Positions 33,462 through 43,938 of a stretch of 64,000 nucleotides of DNA are shown in pieces; the first letter of the stretch is position 1, and each line of letters opens with the position of its first letter. Under the pieces are notes generated by a model that worked only from the letters and a program-made list of their open reading frames with translations, was not told where the DNA came from and did not search any database. The stretch is from positions 1-64,000 of the forward strand of contig CAUWAG010000008.1 in NCBI GenBank assembly GCA_963556695.1, written 5' to 3'. The DNA is from Anthostomella pinea (Eukaryota; Ascomycota; Sordariomycetes; Xylariales; Xylariaceae). The position numbers and the translations under genes were made by a program.

Positions 33462-34067
33462 GCTACAGTGAGAGACCATGAAGGCAACTGGTCTAAGGTG
33501 AGTACGATAGTTAAGATGTGTAAGCTTGCGAAGAGGATAGACGCTACTCAACTTCACAGATAAGGCAGACTCTGCCGTCAAAACCCCATGAACAGCTTCT
33601 GTTCGTCTGGAGGCAAGAGGTGTCTGATTCTTCACTGGGTGCTCTTTTAAACCATTACTTCAGCCGCCCATGTATTAATATCATGTCGCAATACGCCATG
33701 CGACATTTTGTAATCTCTCTCGGTGGCCAAGGTTCCGTTGGTCATTTCTCTCTCCCTAGATGTACTCCGTGTTGTCCTTCCTTGAGTGCCGGTGGCGAGT
33801 ATCTGCAAACCGAAAACACCAGAATAGTAGCCGCGTCTAGTTGAAATATTGCCGGAGGCCAGTTCACTTGAGAAGTAAGGCTCAAAGCGCGTGGAGACAC
33901 ATATAGAATCACCGTAAACTCGAAACAATTAGCAAATCGAATGAGCTATATGATTGTGACGTAAAACGCCCTTTGGCGTTGAGTTCGAGTAACTGCGAGT
34001 TCAGTGTATCCTGTGTTGGAAGAATAAGAGGATAGCTGAAGGGGGTACCTTCGTACTTCAATAAACT
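33462..34067. other. Intergenic, no gene seen
   Basis: Downstream region of the monooxygenase and transition into the transposon-rich half. No supported frame. Confidence 0.5.
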
Positions 34068-34262
34068 GTGAGATTTCAGAGTGTTCTATCTAAGGAGAGG
34101 AATTCCAGCTACTCTGGAGCGGCCAGAGTGGCCCTATATATCCAAGATACTAAAGGAAAGGATACGTGGCCTTATATTGGCCACGTATGTGACAGAGCCA
34201 CAGATGGAGATGTTGATCCTGAAGGATGACTATGGATGGGCTAACGTAGCCCAGAATCCAAC
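34068..34262 (+). repeat. Dispersed repeat R1, copy 1
   Basis: About 195 bp matching 48120-48302 in reverse orientation, starting TGAGATTTCA and ending CCCAGAATCCAACA. Coding-like in one frame (PATLERPEWPYISKILKE; LKDDYGWANVAQNP), so it may be a piece of an unidentified retroelement. Confidence 0.75.
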
Positions 34263-34640
34263 ATAAACAGAAAAGTGACCTCGGACAGCTACATAGTTGG
34301 GTGATCCCACCGAATAACCAATAAACTGCTAACACTAGAACAAGCCACTGAGCACGTATTATGTTTGGGGGTAAGTTTGTCACTGGCGAACCTTAACAAA
34401 TTAAGCCTTTCGGAGAAAGTTCAACTATTATTACTCCTATTGGCATGCGTCCTTGCTTATGCCTACGTACCTACCTCAAATTCTCTCTCATCGTTCTTAG
34501 CCAGGAGCTCGCTCAACTGGACTGAACGTTGCAACCGTCGAGATCCCCGATATTCTACGATATCAACACCATTCACCCCGAGAGCACAAGCTGTCAATAC
34601 AACTTAACACAGCACTACGCATCCTCCACTGCGACCTGGT
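34263..34640. other. Probable promoter of the F-box gene fragment
   Basis: No repeats or genes recognised between repeat R1 and the ATG at 34641. Confidence 0.4.
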
Positions 34641-34890
34641 ATGATGGCTACGCGCTCACTTGAAATCAGTTCGGACACAGTTACAATGGGCATCACGAGT
34701 GTTGTGGGCCCCGTCAGACAGACGGCCAAAGGACATAAATCTCCCTCCTTCTATGATATGCCAAACGAACAGTTTTTGGCATTTGCATCCTTTACCACCA
34801 CGGGTACCAAGAAGGCCCTCGCACTGTTATGTCGCCACCTCTATTGGCTCCTTGAACCTGAGCTCTACAAGGAAGACAACCACGGTGTCC
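34641..34890 (+). pseudogene. F-box protein, 5' fragment cut by LINE copy B
   Basis: From an ATG at 34641 the frame reaches FYDMPNEQFLAFASF and LLCRHLYWLLEPELYKEDNH, which resembles the F-box at the start of fungal F-box/ankyrin proteins (PNE, then LYxLLxPxLY). Around 34880-34900 the sequence turns into LINE copy B and the remainder of the gene is missing. F-box proteins recruit substrates to SCF ubiquitin ligases. The exact junction is uncertain by about 15 bp. Confidence 0.55.
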
Positions 34891-35658
34891 TTCTGGATTT
34901 ACCTTACACCCAAGGGACAAGCCAACTCAGGCTAAGCTTCTGGCTTTCCAAGAAGAAATTGCCGACATTCTCAAGGCACAAAAGATTGAGACCCACACAG
35001 TCTGGCATCACTATAAGGTCGATGGATGCCCAAGAAAGGTCATCAGTACAGAAGGGTTCACAATCGATATTACTGACACTGTTGTTGCCGATGAAATTGA
35101 AGGCCAAACAGGCGACAGACCTCTGAGGTGCATACTCCCAAGAACACGACTAATTCTGATCCAGAAACCACGTGAATAATCTCTCTGTCCAGTGCAGCAA
35201 GGAAACCATTCACGCTTTTTGCCCATTCAATGACCTCAAGGCATATTCAACACACCCCCAAGGTTCACCAGTGTGCAAGCTGTTTCAGATACCATGGTAG
35301 GAATTACCGATGCGAAAAACAAGTATGTGCACACTGCGCCAGCGCAGTACACCAGGGGGATTGTGAAAAATCAATCCCAAAATACGTCAACTGCAAGGGG
35401 CATTATGCTGCTGATTTCGACAAATGCCCTGCACGCCCCAAGGTCGTGAAAGGTATCATCCATAAGCACACATGGGAGCAAATCCAGGAAATAAGGCTGG
35501 CCGGAAAAAGAGCCAGATCTAGGGCCTTTAATGAAACAGACAGAAACCAAGCTGGGTCAACACCTAGCAACAATAACAAAAACACCACAATACAAATCGA
35601 TACAACAGATACAGCTCATCCCAGAGATGCCGACACCATTATTGTCAGTCAATATTAG
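34890..35658 (+). pseudogene. LINE copy B ORF1 (nucleic-acid-binding Gag-like)
   Basis: The C-terminal part is open from 35230 and has three Cys/His knuckles: CASCFRYHGRNYRC, CAHCASAVHQGDC and CKGHYAADFDKC. The upstream part (34900-35178) is broken relative to copy D, which reads through 199 codons there. ORF1 proteins coat LINE RNA. Confidence 0.75.
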
Positions 35659-35799
35659 GTACATCAAACGAAACACATTGACATGGGCATCTAGTCATCC
35701 ATTCTGTAAATACAGCAAGAGGACAAAAGAGTACAGGCCCTACAGAGTTAGCCATCAACCTGGCTGATTACAAAGAAGAAAAAACATATATCATTTTGA

Positions 35800-36566
35800 T
35801 GCAAGAGCCCTAGGTTGATATACCACCAGGCAAGAGAATGGGAATAAAGACACCCCCCAATTACGATATATATTCCTCAGTAGATTCCTGGGACAGCGAC
35901 AGTACACGGCCCAGATCTCTCATCTATGTGAGAAAATATCTTTAAGCGGATCAATTTCGGCCTTACGTTACACGAGATATCACTTAGGTCAAGGTACAAG
36001 GTATTACATTTGCCAGCGTCTACTGACCATGCCATAACCCACAGGAAGTGGATGACATTCTAGAAGTATGGACTCCACCCTTTGGCTGTGTCATAGCCGG
36101 AGATTTCAATGCTAGCGATACATCCAGGGACTCAAGCAATCCAGGATATCATGGTAATGCTATACTTGCACAGACTATGGCAGATCACAGACTGGATCTG
36201 ATTTCTGAACCAGATGTCCCAACACATGATAACAGAAATGTACTAGATCTGGTTTTCTCAGATGTCCCCATGGCCGAAGCCTCAGTAAATGATGCACTCC
36301 AGTGCACTTCAGATCATGAGACATTACGAATAGTTGTCCCAGTTCAGGGAGACCTGGACCGGGTCCCCAAGGCTAATCGGTGGATAGTCCCGGACGATAA
36401 ACTACAAGAGCTGGTGAATAATGTCCAAAATAGGATTTATAAGCTCCCCCGGCTGGGTGCATCCCCTGGCCAGGTAGATGCCTTTACGCAGAGTTTGATC
36501 AACATAATCCAAGGCTGTGTCAGAACAGTGGGCAAGAAGCCCCGACAATCTAGGCCCACTGCTTGA
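35800..36566 (+). pseudogene. LINE copy B apurinic-type endonuclease domain
   Basis: Open from 36048 with CVIAGDFNASDTSRDS (the GDFN catalytic block) and TSDHETLRIVV (the SDH block). The N-terminal part before 36048 is interrupted by stops, for example after MQEP near 35800. This nuclease nicks target DNA to prime reverse transcription. Confidence 0.78.
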
Positions 36567-37316
36567 TGGAATGATGAATACAAAGCAACTATTCAGACAT
36601 ACAAGGCCTCGTCCAAACAGACCACAAGCCAAGAAAGGCGGAATTCAGCCCAACGGGACTTTTGCCGCGTGGTTTGGAAAGCTAAGAGAGAGTACTGACA
36701 GACTCTAATTGATTCAGCAACTGAGCCAAAGGATCTGTACAAAATCGTTTCTTGGCACAAGCTGTCAGCAGGATTGCGTTCCCCTCTAATCATCATAGGA
36801 GACCAAATATTTGAGTCATAAGAGAGCAAGGCAAATGCACTACGCTCAGCCACGTTTGAACAAAGTACCTCAGACAACGATATCATTGACCCCTGGTCCG
36901 CTCAGATCACACAACCCAAGCCACACATCCCACTTGAATACTATGTCGGACTGGAAAAGGCTGAAGGGTGCACTATAGGGACCAAGAGCAACTCCCCGGG
37001 AATAGACACCCTCACAGTACGGATTCTGAAAGCTTGCTGGCCAGTCATTAGGGAACATATCAGAGCCCTCTTCCAGACCTGTCTACAGATCGGACACCAC
37101 CCTAAACCATTCAAAATAGCTGAGGTAGTGATGATCCCAAAACCAGGCAAGACAAATTATTCCAATCCCTAGGCCTACAGACCAATATTGTTATTGTTAT
37201 GTTTTAGCAAAGGCTTAGAACGACTCATCACGAAAAGAACTACCTGATTTGTTGTTAAACTTGGAATTCTAGCTCCACAATATTTTGGAGCTCTACCAAA
37301 GCGCTCTTCCACTGAC

Positions 37317-38279
37317 TTGGTAGCTGCACTCATACACGATATTGAGCAGGCCCTCGACCAAGGCCTCGTTGCAACGGTAGTCACGTCATATGTGAAAAGG
37401 GCTTTTGATACTGCCCTAATGGGACGGCTGGTGGTTCACATGAGAGAACAGGGCTGGCCAGACTTTCTCATAAGATGGGTTCAGTCATTCATGTCTGAAC
37501 GGTCCGCAAGAGTTCGGTTTGAAGGTATTGTGACCGACATAAAAGCTCTCACTTGTGGGCTACCACAAGACTCACCAGCCTCTCCAATCCTTTATATGCT
37601 GTATACAGAGCCAATCTGTGCACAACTTGGTACGAAAAAGAGACGCTTTGGATATACATATGACCTAGTGACTCTCTATATTAAAAAGAACCTTAAGGAA
37701 ATAGCTACAGAGACTTCTGAAAATCTTCATTTACTCAATCAACGGGGACACAATAATACTATTAAATTTGACTCTGACAAAACTAAGATCATGCACTTCT
37801 CAAGAAAAAAGAACTCAGACAACCCTCCAGTCTGCCACAGAACAATGAACAAAATAGCCAAGGTTTCCATGCGATGGCTAGGTGTCCTTCTAGATAGAAA
37901 ACTAAACTTCAAAAATCATGTTTCTTACTGGGCCAAGAAAGCTAGTAAGGTAACAAATCACCTTCGAGGACTATGCAACACAGTCAAAGGACTCCCAGTA
38001 AAGTCAACCAAGAGGGCTATGAAAACTTGTGTTATTTCTATTCTTATATATGGCTTAGAGGCCTGGTACCCAGAAATCAAAAAAATCAGGAGCTCAGGTG
38101 AGACATCAGCATATTGCATTAAAGGGCTTCTTAGAACGATAGATGCTGTAATACAAATAGCGATCAGGGCTATCCTGCCGTTCTGGAAAACACACCCTGG
38201 ATATATCCTATACTTTGAATCACAGATTTTTTTAGCAGGAGTTCTTACGGAGTCAATAAGACGACATTACGGCCTATGA
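37317..38279 (+). pseudogene. LINE copy B reverse transcriptase, central and C-terminal
   Basis: 320 codons open. Motif B-like LTCGLPQDSPASPILYMLY is present. The catalytic box reads YTYDLV where copy D has YTDDLV, so one essential Asp is lost. Motif A reads VTSYVKRAFD instead of the ADVTGAFD seen in copy A. The N-terminal third (36600-37316) contains stops. Confidence 0.82.
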
Positions 38280-38509
38280 CTCGGATAAATAGACCAGAGA
38301 CACCTTTTTTTTGGCAGGCTCTAAGTACAAGCTCGCAAGGAACCAACAAGGCTATAAAGGAGCTTCCAGCTAGTCCCTGACTTCTAGAGACCAACACTCC
38401 CCAAACTATCATAAAAGAAGCCCCCAATCCATAAGGACAAAGACAAAAAAATAGAGCTCTTTAAGCAATGGCTACAGGAAAGAAACGTAAACACTGACCT
38501 TATCATCTA

Positions 38510-39200
38510 CTCAGATGGATCACAATTGGACGACAAAGGCACAACCCGCACTGGATGGTGCTATACTATTAGGAAAAACAACACTACACAAGAAGTATAC
38601 CGGGAAAAGGACAGACTTCTATAAACAGAAATAATAGATGTTAAAGTTCATGGCGCTCTCTAAAGACTTGTAGCAGCCAGGGCAATTGGACACGGAAAAC
38701 GAGTATATGTCTGCCTGGACAACACAGCAATGATAGATAGGCTCAATGGGACTCCACCCGAGATATCAGAGAACATTTTTTTACGATTCCAAGAACTTGT
38801 CACGGCACACACTCTTGGAGTGACTGTCAAATAGATTCCTGGACACAGAGATATTAATGACAACAAAACTGCTAACACACTAGCAAAAAAGGATGTCATA
38901 CTAGAATCAGACATAACAAACCTTCCCATAATCTCATGGGTCAAGAGAGATCTCAAAAGAAAGGGCAAGAAAGAGTTCAATCAATAATAAAAAGACCAAT
39001 CAGAACCTAGATATCAAGAAGTATAGTCACATATAATAACTAAAAGAGACCTTATATCTTTTAAGAGGAGTACTTTATACAGACTTCTAGCAGCCAGATC
39101 TGGACATGGCAACTTTGCCAGATACCACGAATACTTTGGGCATACAGACTTAAATGATCACTGCAGCTGTGGTGAGAAGAAAACACTACAACATATTTTC
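38510..39200 (+). pseudogene. LINE copy B RNase H and C-terminal zinc knuckle
   Basis: Reads SDGSQLDDKGTTRTGW, CLDNTAMIDRLNG and PGHRDINDNKTAN, broken by several stops at former Gln or Trp codons. A terminal knuckle, CSCGEKKTLQHIFFYK, follows at about 39165-39212. Confidence 0.75.
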
Positions 39201-39555
39201 TTTTATAAGAGGCTGGGGAAAAATCGGCTGCTGCCCAGGTACTCGCCTAGGGCAGCTTGTTTACAATACTTAGGGGAGAGGAGTACAGAATAAGCAAAAT
39301 TTGTGAAGAAGAGCTAATTCTTTTCATCAATCTGCCCTCAATAGATAGCTGTTCTTGAAGGACCAGATGAATGACCCAAGGTCATACCGCCGCAACAACG
39401 GGGATGGGCTCGTAAGCGGGACTGACTGTACTTATTATCTTGATACCTCCACAACCCTGCGATGCAGAGGCTCTGGGAGGCGTAGTTTGTACTACTGAGG
39501 AGCAATCCCACACGTTAAATACAAAATAAACAAGCAAATAAACAAACAAACAAAC

Positions 39556-40225
39556 ATTCTATAATGAAGAGCCACCAGTTGGTCTGTAGCTTACATTGAG
39601 TGCTGTTCTTCCGCTGTTCAAAGGTTGGATTTTGACCGTCATTTAGCTTTGCAGGGTCTGCCAGCTTGATGGAATGTCGCATGGCATTTGAGGTTGATGC
39701 CATAGAAGCTGGGGAGTCCCATCTATGGGTTGTTGTGTATGGAGAACCTGTTTCCAAAGAAGGAAAGACTCGTTCTTCTTGTGGTACGCTGAAATGCACA
39801 GACTGTCGTTCTGTTATGTGCCTTAATGGCTCAGACCTCGGGATCCGGGTGTGTAATTCGGTTTGCAGTCTGGCTAGCTGCTCTGGCGTAAACGCATCTA
39901 GGTTGAAGAGCAAGGGGTTGTTTGATCGGCCTAGAGCACCGCTCATGGTTGGTGCCATGGGCTGGGTCTGTGGGTCCTGGGATGTGATCCTGGAGGATGA
40001 TGGAGACGATGAAGCGTTTGAGGGAGATTTACTGTGGGTCAAAGCGGCCCTTGATCGCGTGTTTGGCTTGCTCTGGCCCCCTCGTGCCTTGATTCTCTGT
40101 TTCTTTGGTTCTTTGTTTGGAGGAAGGTTGTTGGTATTGGGGGATGTTTGAATAGGTTGGGCTGGTCTTCCAGTCCCTTCAGAACTATCCTGATGTTCTG
40201 GAATAATAATGGTACTCATCGTCAC
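39556..40225 (-). pseudogene. LTR-retrotransposon gag N-terminal half
   Basis: Reads from near 40219 toward 39556 on the minus strand. It begins MSTIIIPEHQDSSEGTG and is a polar, Ser/Pro/Gln-rich Gag N-terminus. It reaches the capsid motif KLADPAKLNDGQNPTFEQ and is cut at 39556 by the LINE tail. The cut site sequence recurs at 2587, where the C-terminal half of such a gag starts in a compatible frame. Confidence 0.72.
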
Positions 40226-40399
40226 AGTATATTGGACGGAATCAATAGTAATAATAGGTGGGATAATAAAGGGATAATAAAGTCTTGGGATAGGTGGGTG
40301 TTCAGAGACACTGTACCTGTCATTGCTAGAGGCAAAACTTCTTACAATGGTGATCTAAAGACAAGGCTTCTAATCTGGTATAGAGGAGTCTTGATATTA

Positions 40400-40617
40400 T
40401 GTCGCGGCGAGCATACTGAGGAGCTGGGACATAGCCTGCAGCAAGCAGCTATTACTCTATTGACGAGAATATCAAGACTAGAAAGGAAAGGAAGAGAGAG
40501 ATAGAGAGAGAGAGATAGGTACAGTGGGAGGTTGCCCCTGGGGATCCTCTAGTCAGATCCTTCCCTTATTAGGAAGTATCCACTTGTCATGTGGGAAGGT
40601 CTGTGCAGGCCGTCACA
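40400..40617 (-). repeat. LTR of the gag-bearing element (family L1)
   Basis: 218 bp, read on the minus strand from TGTGACGGCC (40617) to GGCGCGACA-like sequence at 40400, with TG...CA ends. Related copies are at 57492-57705 (complete) and 50225-50322 (partial). It lies 175 bp upstream of gag, so it is the 5' LTR. It interrupts pogo copy 1 at 40618. Confidence 0.8.
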
Positions 40618-41166
40618 TTACTTGGACTTTAAAGACGCCCACCACCATTAACGAAGCGGTAAACCAATTGGTTTATATTCAAATCAAGTCAGAAACTACC
40701 AAAGAAGCTCACTTACATCAATAATTGATGCATTAAGCTCGTTTTTAGAGACTACATACGGTCTTATGCACAAGGTCGCTTTGGTTGATTCCCGGGTCCG
40801 CAAGCTAAAGGAGGCCAATCACTTATTAAATAAATGCCAGAGAACAAAAAACAAATATCTAATAAAAGGAAGAATATTTTTTATTAAAAATACAATAGGT
40901 CTTCAGGCTGTACAGGATGGTAATGAGCTGGCAAAACTGGAAATAGGTGAAGGTAATTGTCATCCAAAGAGGGCAGCAGCACATGAGCAACGGTGTGGCA
41001 TTTGCGGCAATAATATCCATAATACACAAACTTATACAATAGAGATAGAAACGTCTAAAGAAAAAGAATCCGATTGATTAGATTGAATTAAATGCGTTGT
41101 GGTGAAGTTATTTCACATGGCAGTTGAAGAGTTCATGACAAGTGCCAACTCGCTTGTCAGCTACGT
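40618..41166 (+). mobile_element. Pogo/Fot1-type transposon copy 1, 3' remnant
   Basis: Contains the transposase C-terminus (TWTLKTPTTINEAVNQ to EAHLHQ stop) and the downstream frame 40766-41077 with knuckle-like CGICGNNIHNTQTY. It ends in a terminal inverted repeat, CTCGCTTGTCAGCTACGT, followed by TA at 41167-41168. The left side is removed by the LTR. Many C-to-T changes relative to copy 2. Confidence 0.8.
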
Positions 41167-41168
41167 TA

Positions 41169-41920
41169 TTGGTAGAATTTTTATTATAATTTAAATCCAT
41201 ATCTTTTTTAAGAATTTACTAGTAAGAAGGGTGTTACCTAAAGTAGCTTATAAGTTTAAATTTTTTTAATCTTTTTCAAATCATAAAATGAAATGAAAAG
41301 TTTCAATTGAAATGATTTAAACCAAATTTGTGAGCAGAATTCATCTGTGTATGTAAGCAGTATGCGGCTGCCAGCTTCCGTGTCAGGTGACACAGGGGGT
41401 CCACAGCTGCCATACATTTGTTTTCCCATCAGAAGACAGTAGATAGACCTTTTCCTGAATACAACAACGATGGACTCTTCATCGTGCACACATCGGATCC
41501 GGGATATTGCCCCCAAAATTGCAATATTTATAAACAAGAAGATTTTTTTTTTTTGCTTAAATATTTTTAAATAATGTAATAACAAAATTTGTGTTTTTAT
41601 TATTGGAGTAATATATACTTGTATTGATTTATGAAAAACCCCCAAAAACTGGTAAAACATACTTTTTAGCGTAAATAACTGATAAATTTATTCGCTATAA
41701 TCTTAATTTAAAACAAAGTTAATAAGATTCTTTTAATTAAATATCTTTTCTAATATTTACGTGAACTAGAAGCTATAAAAATGGTAAAAACACGCTTTAT
41801 ATATTATTATTATTACTCATACGCTGACCCGCCGTATGAACATCTCGGAGAGTCTTTTGGCATGCAGACCTCTTATGATCTATCTTTGTATGGTGAAATC
41901 TAGCAGGGGATAAAAACCCA
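41169..41920. other. AT-rich RIP-like tract
   Basis: Very AT-rich with runs such as ATTTTTTTTTT. Short minus-strand frames (41256-41660) reflect composition only. A slightly more GC-rich island lies at 41350-41520. Confidence 0.6.
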
Positions 41921-42912
41921 CACGTTACAGTCTAGTTCTGGCTTCGTTACGGCGCTGCTGCGGTTTGCTGCAGTTGTATCTCATGACCTTCACCGCCTTG
42001 ACTAACCTCATATGGCGCGCATCCTTTGGCCCATAAAACCTCTTCCCCCTTGTGATATTCCCCCTCCCCCTCGTGATATCCCTACTACCATATCCCCCCT
42101 CCTTCTCCATTCTATCCGGTACCGCTCTATATCCTCTGCGGTCCGGCTCTTTAGCGCCTGTTGGGCCACCTCGCCACCACTTAGCTTCCTTGCTAGTGAG
42201 AACATCCCTAGTAGCCCTAGTCTCAAAAACCACCGTATAAATTTTGGGGTCTTGTCCGGATCTGACAGCAAGCTCTCGAAGTCTTTCCTTGACCGTAACA
42301 TTCTCGTCCCGAGAGAGGCTTGTAGTCTGCCTCTTTAGGCCGCGTATAAAGGGCATCAAACCGTCACGTGGTATGCCGTCTTCTTTTCGCTGCAGTCGCA
42401 ACGTGGTGTAGCCTCTCCTGGCACTCTCGTCTGAAACAGGAAAGCCCTTAAGCCGATGGTCTCTGTCCGAAACTGGCACAGGGCAGACGCCTCATGTTTC
42501 CGCAGTCAGTAGTAATACTGCGGGACCGCCCTTACAAGCTCTTGTGTGAATTCTCTTTGAGCTGCCGGCGACCTCGAGCAACTCCCGTCTGGCTGGCTCT
42601 TGCGACAGCAACTATCCATCGACTCCTCTACGACCTCTCCAGTGCCTGTTCCGGGCGGTCTTGGCCCAGCCACTTCAGGATTGCCTCCTTCCGGTCCGTT
42701 GGGTTATCCTTCTGCTGGGACGCTGTTGCGTGGGGCGACCGCTGAGGCCGACCTCTCCCTCGCCTGCCGCCTTGCGCGGGTCTCCTTGCGGCTTCCATTA
42801 CCTCCAACCTTGCGTCTCTCGCCCTCTCTGCTACCTTTCTTGTTTTGACAGTAACGTGTCTACCTGCCTTTCTGTACATTCGACCTTCAAACGCCGCCAC
42901 CCTCATATCTAG
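41921..42912. other. GC-normal island between AT-rich tracts, unidentified
   Basis: Two minus-strand frames, 42906-42628 (92 codons, basic: RRPAQGGRRGRGRP) and 42479-41925 (184 codons, with KIYTVVFETRATRDVLTSKE). Their charged composition recalls Gag-like or DNA-binding proteins, but I cannot assign them. Edges are sharp against the AT-rich flanks, so this may be a separate insertion that escaped RIP. Confidence 0.4.
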
Positions 42913-43453
42913 GTATGCGTCCAGCGGGACGCTTTATATATATAAACCTTTAAAATTACTGAATTAAAAAAGCGGTTGCTGAAAAAATTTGTTATTATAT
43001 TCATTTTGAATTTTATTATAGACCTGGACAAGTTAAATTGTTTAAAACTTAATAATACTAGTTACAAATAGAAATAATATATATCTATTATTGTACATAA
43101 CGCAGTAAAATTGCTTCATTAAAAAAGTAATTAAAAAATTACTTTTATTACTTGGTTTGAATTTTATTATAAATTTAAATAAATGAACTTTTTTTAGATT
43201 TATTACTGCAAGATTATTATTTATTATTTTATTATAACTACTCCTAATATTGTATGCCGTCTTTATATTTGAAATCTCTTTAAAATATTTACCGGTTTTG
43301 TTAAAGTTTTTTTTAAGTATGAGATTTGTTTAATTTGTTGGGTTTAAATTATAAAAATAATAAAAAGATGTCCAATCCTTAAACTATATTAACTCATGAT
43401 CATAATTGAAATATTTAATACATATTAATAAAAATATTATTTATATTCTAGTC
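42913..43453. other. AT-rich RIP-like tract
   Basis: Strongly AT-rich and non-coding in all frames. Borders the TA target site of pogo copy 2. Confidence 0.65.
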
Positions 43454-43561
43454 TAACGTAGGTCACAAGCGAGCGGCAATTACAAGCGAACGGCAACTTT
43501 TCACCAATCTTCTAACCAACATGTCAAATAACTCGACCACAACGCATTTAATTCAATCTAA

Positions 43562-43897
43562 TCAATTGGATTCTTCTTCTTCAGACGTTTCTATCTCTAT
43601 TGTACAAGTTCGCGCTATCTCTATTGTACAAGTTCGCGCATTATGGCCAGTGTTGCCGGAAACGCCACAACGTCGCTCACGCGCTGCCGCCCTCCTCGGA
43701 CGATGACTACCTTCACCCATTTCCTGTCTTGCCAGCTCACCACCATCCTTTACAGCCTGGAGACCTATTGCATCTTCAACGGAAAGTACTCCTTCTTTTA
43801 CTAGACGTTTGTTTTTTGTCCTCCGGCATTTACTTAGTAGGTGATTGGCCTCCTCTAGCTCGCGGACCCGGGAATCAACCAAAGCGACCTTGTGCAT
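43562..43897 (-). CDS. Transposase C-terminal tail in a shifted frame
   Basis: 111 codons from MHKVALVDSRVRELEEANHL to EIETSEEEESN, with a coiled-coil-like start and a knuckle-like CGVSGNTGHNARTC. It follows the transposase stop after about 40 nt in a different frame. Probably originally the end of the transposase, reached by an unrecognised intron or frameshift, or lost from it in the family ancestor. Confidence 0.55.
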   Translation of the reverse strand: MHKVALVDSRVRELEEANHLLSKCRRTKNKRLVKEGVLSVEDAIGLQAVKDGGELARQEMGEGSHRPRRAAARERRCGVSGNTGHNARTCTIEIARTCTIEIETSEEEESN

Positions 43898-43938
43898 AAG
43901 ACCGTATGTAGTCTTTAAAAACGAGCTTAATGCATCAA

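Larger units (their letters stand above)
34890..39555 (+). mobile_element. Tad1-like LINE copy B
   Basis: Forward-oriented, 5'-truncated within ORF1. Order: ORF1 with zinc knuckles (to 35658), endonuclease (about 35800-36566), reverse transcriptase (about 36600-38279), RNase H and terminal zinc knuckle (38500-39200), 3' UTR, and an imperfect (CAAA)n tail at about 39523-39555. It is nearly identical to copy D, including shared stops. The 3' flank is gag sequence of an LTR element in reverse orientation. Confidence 0.9.
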
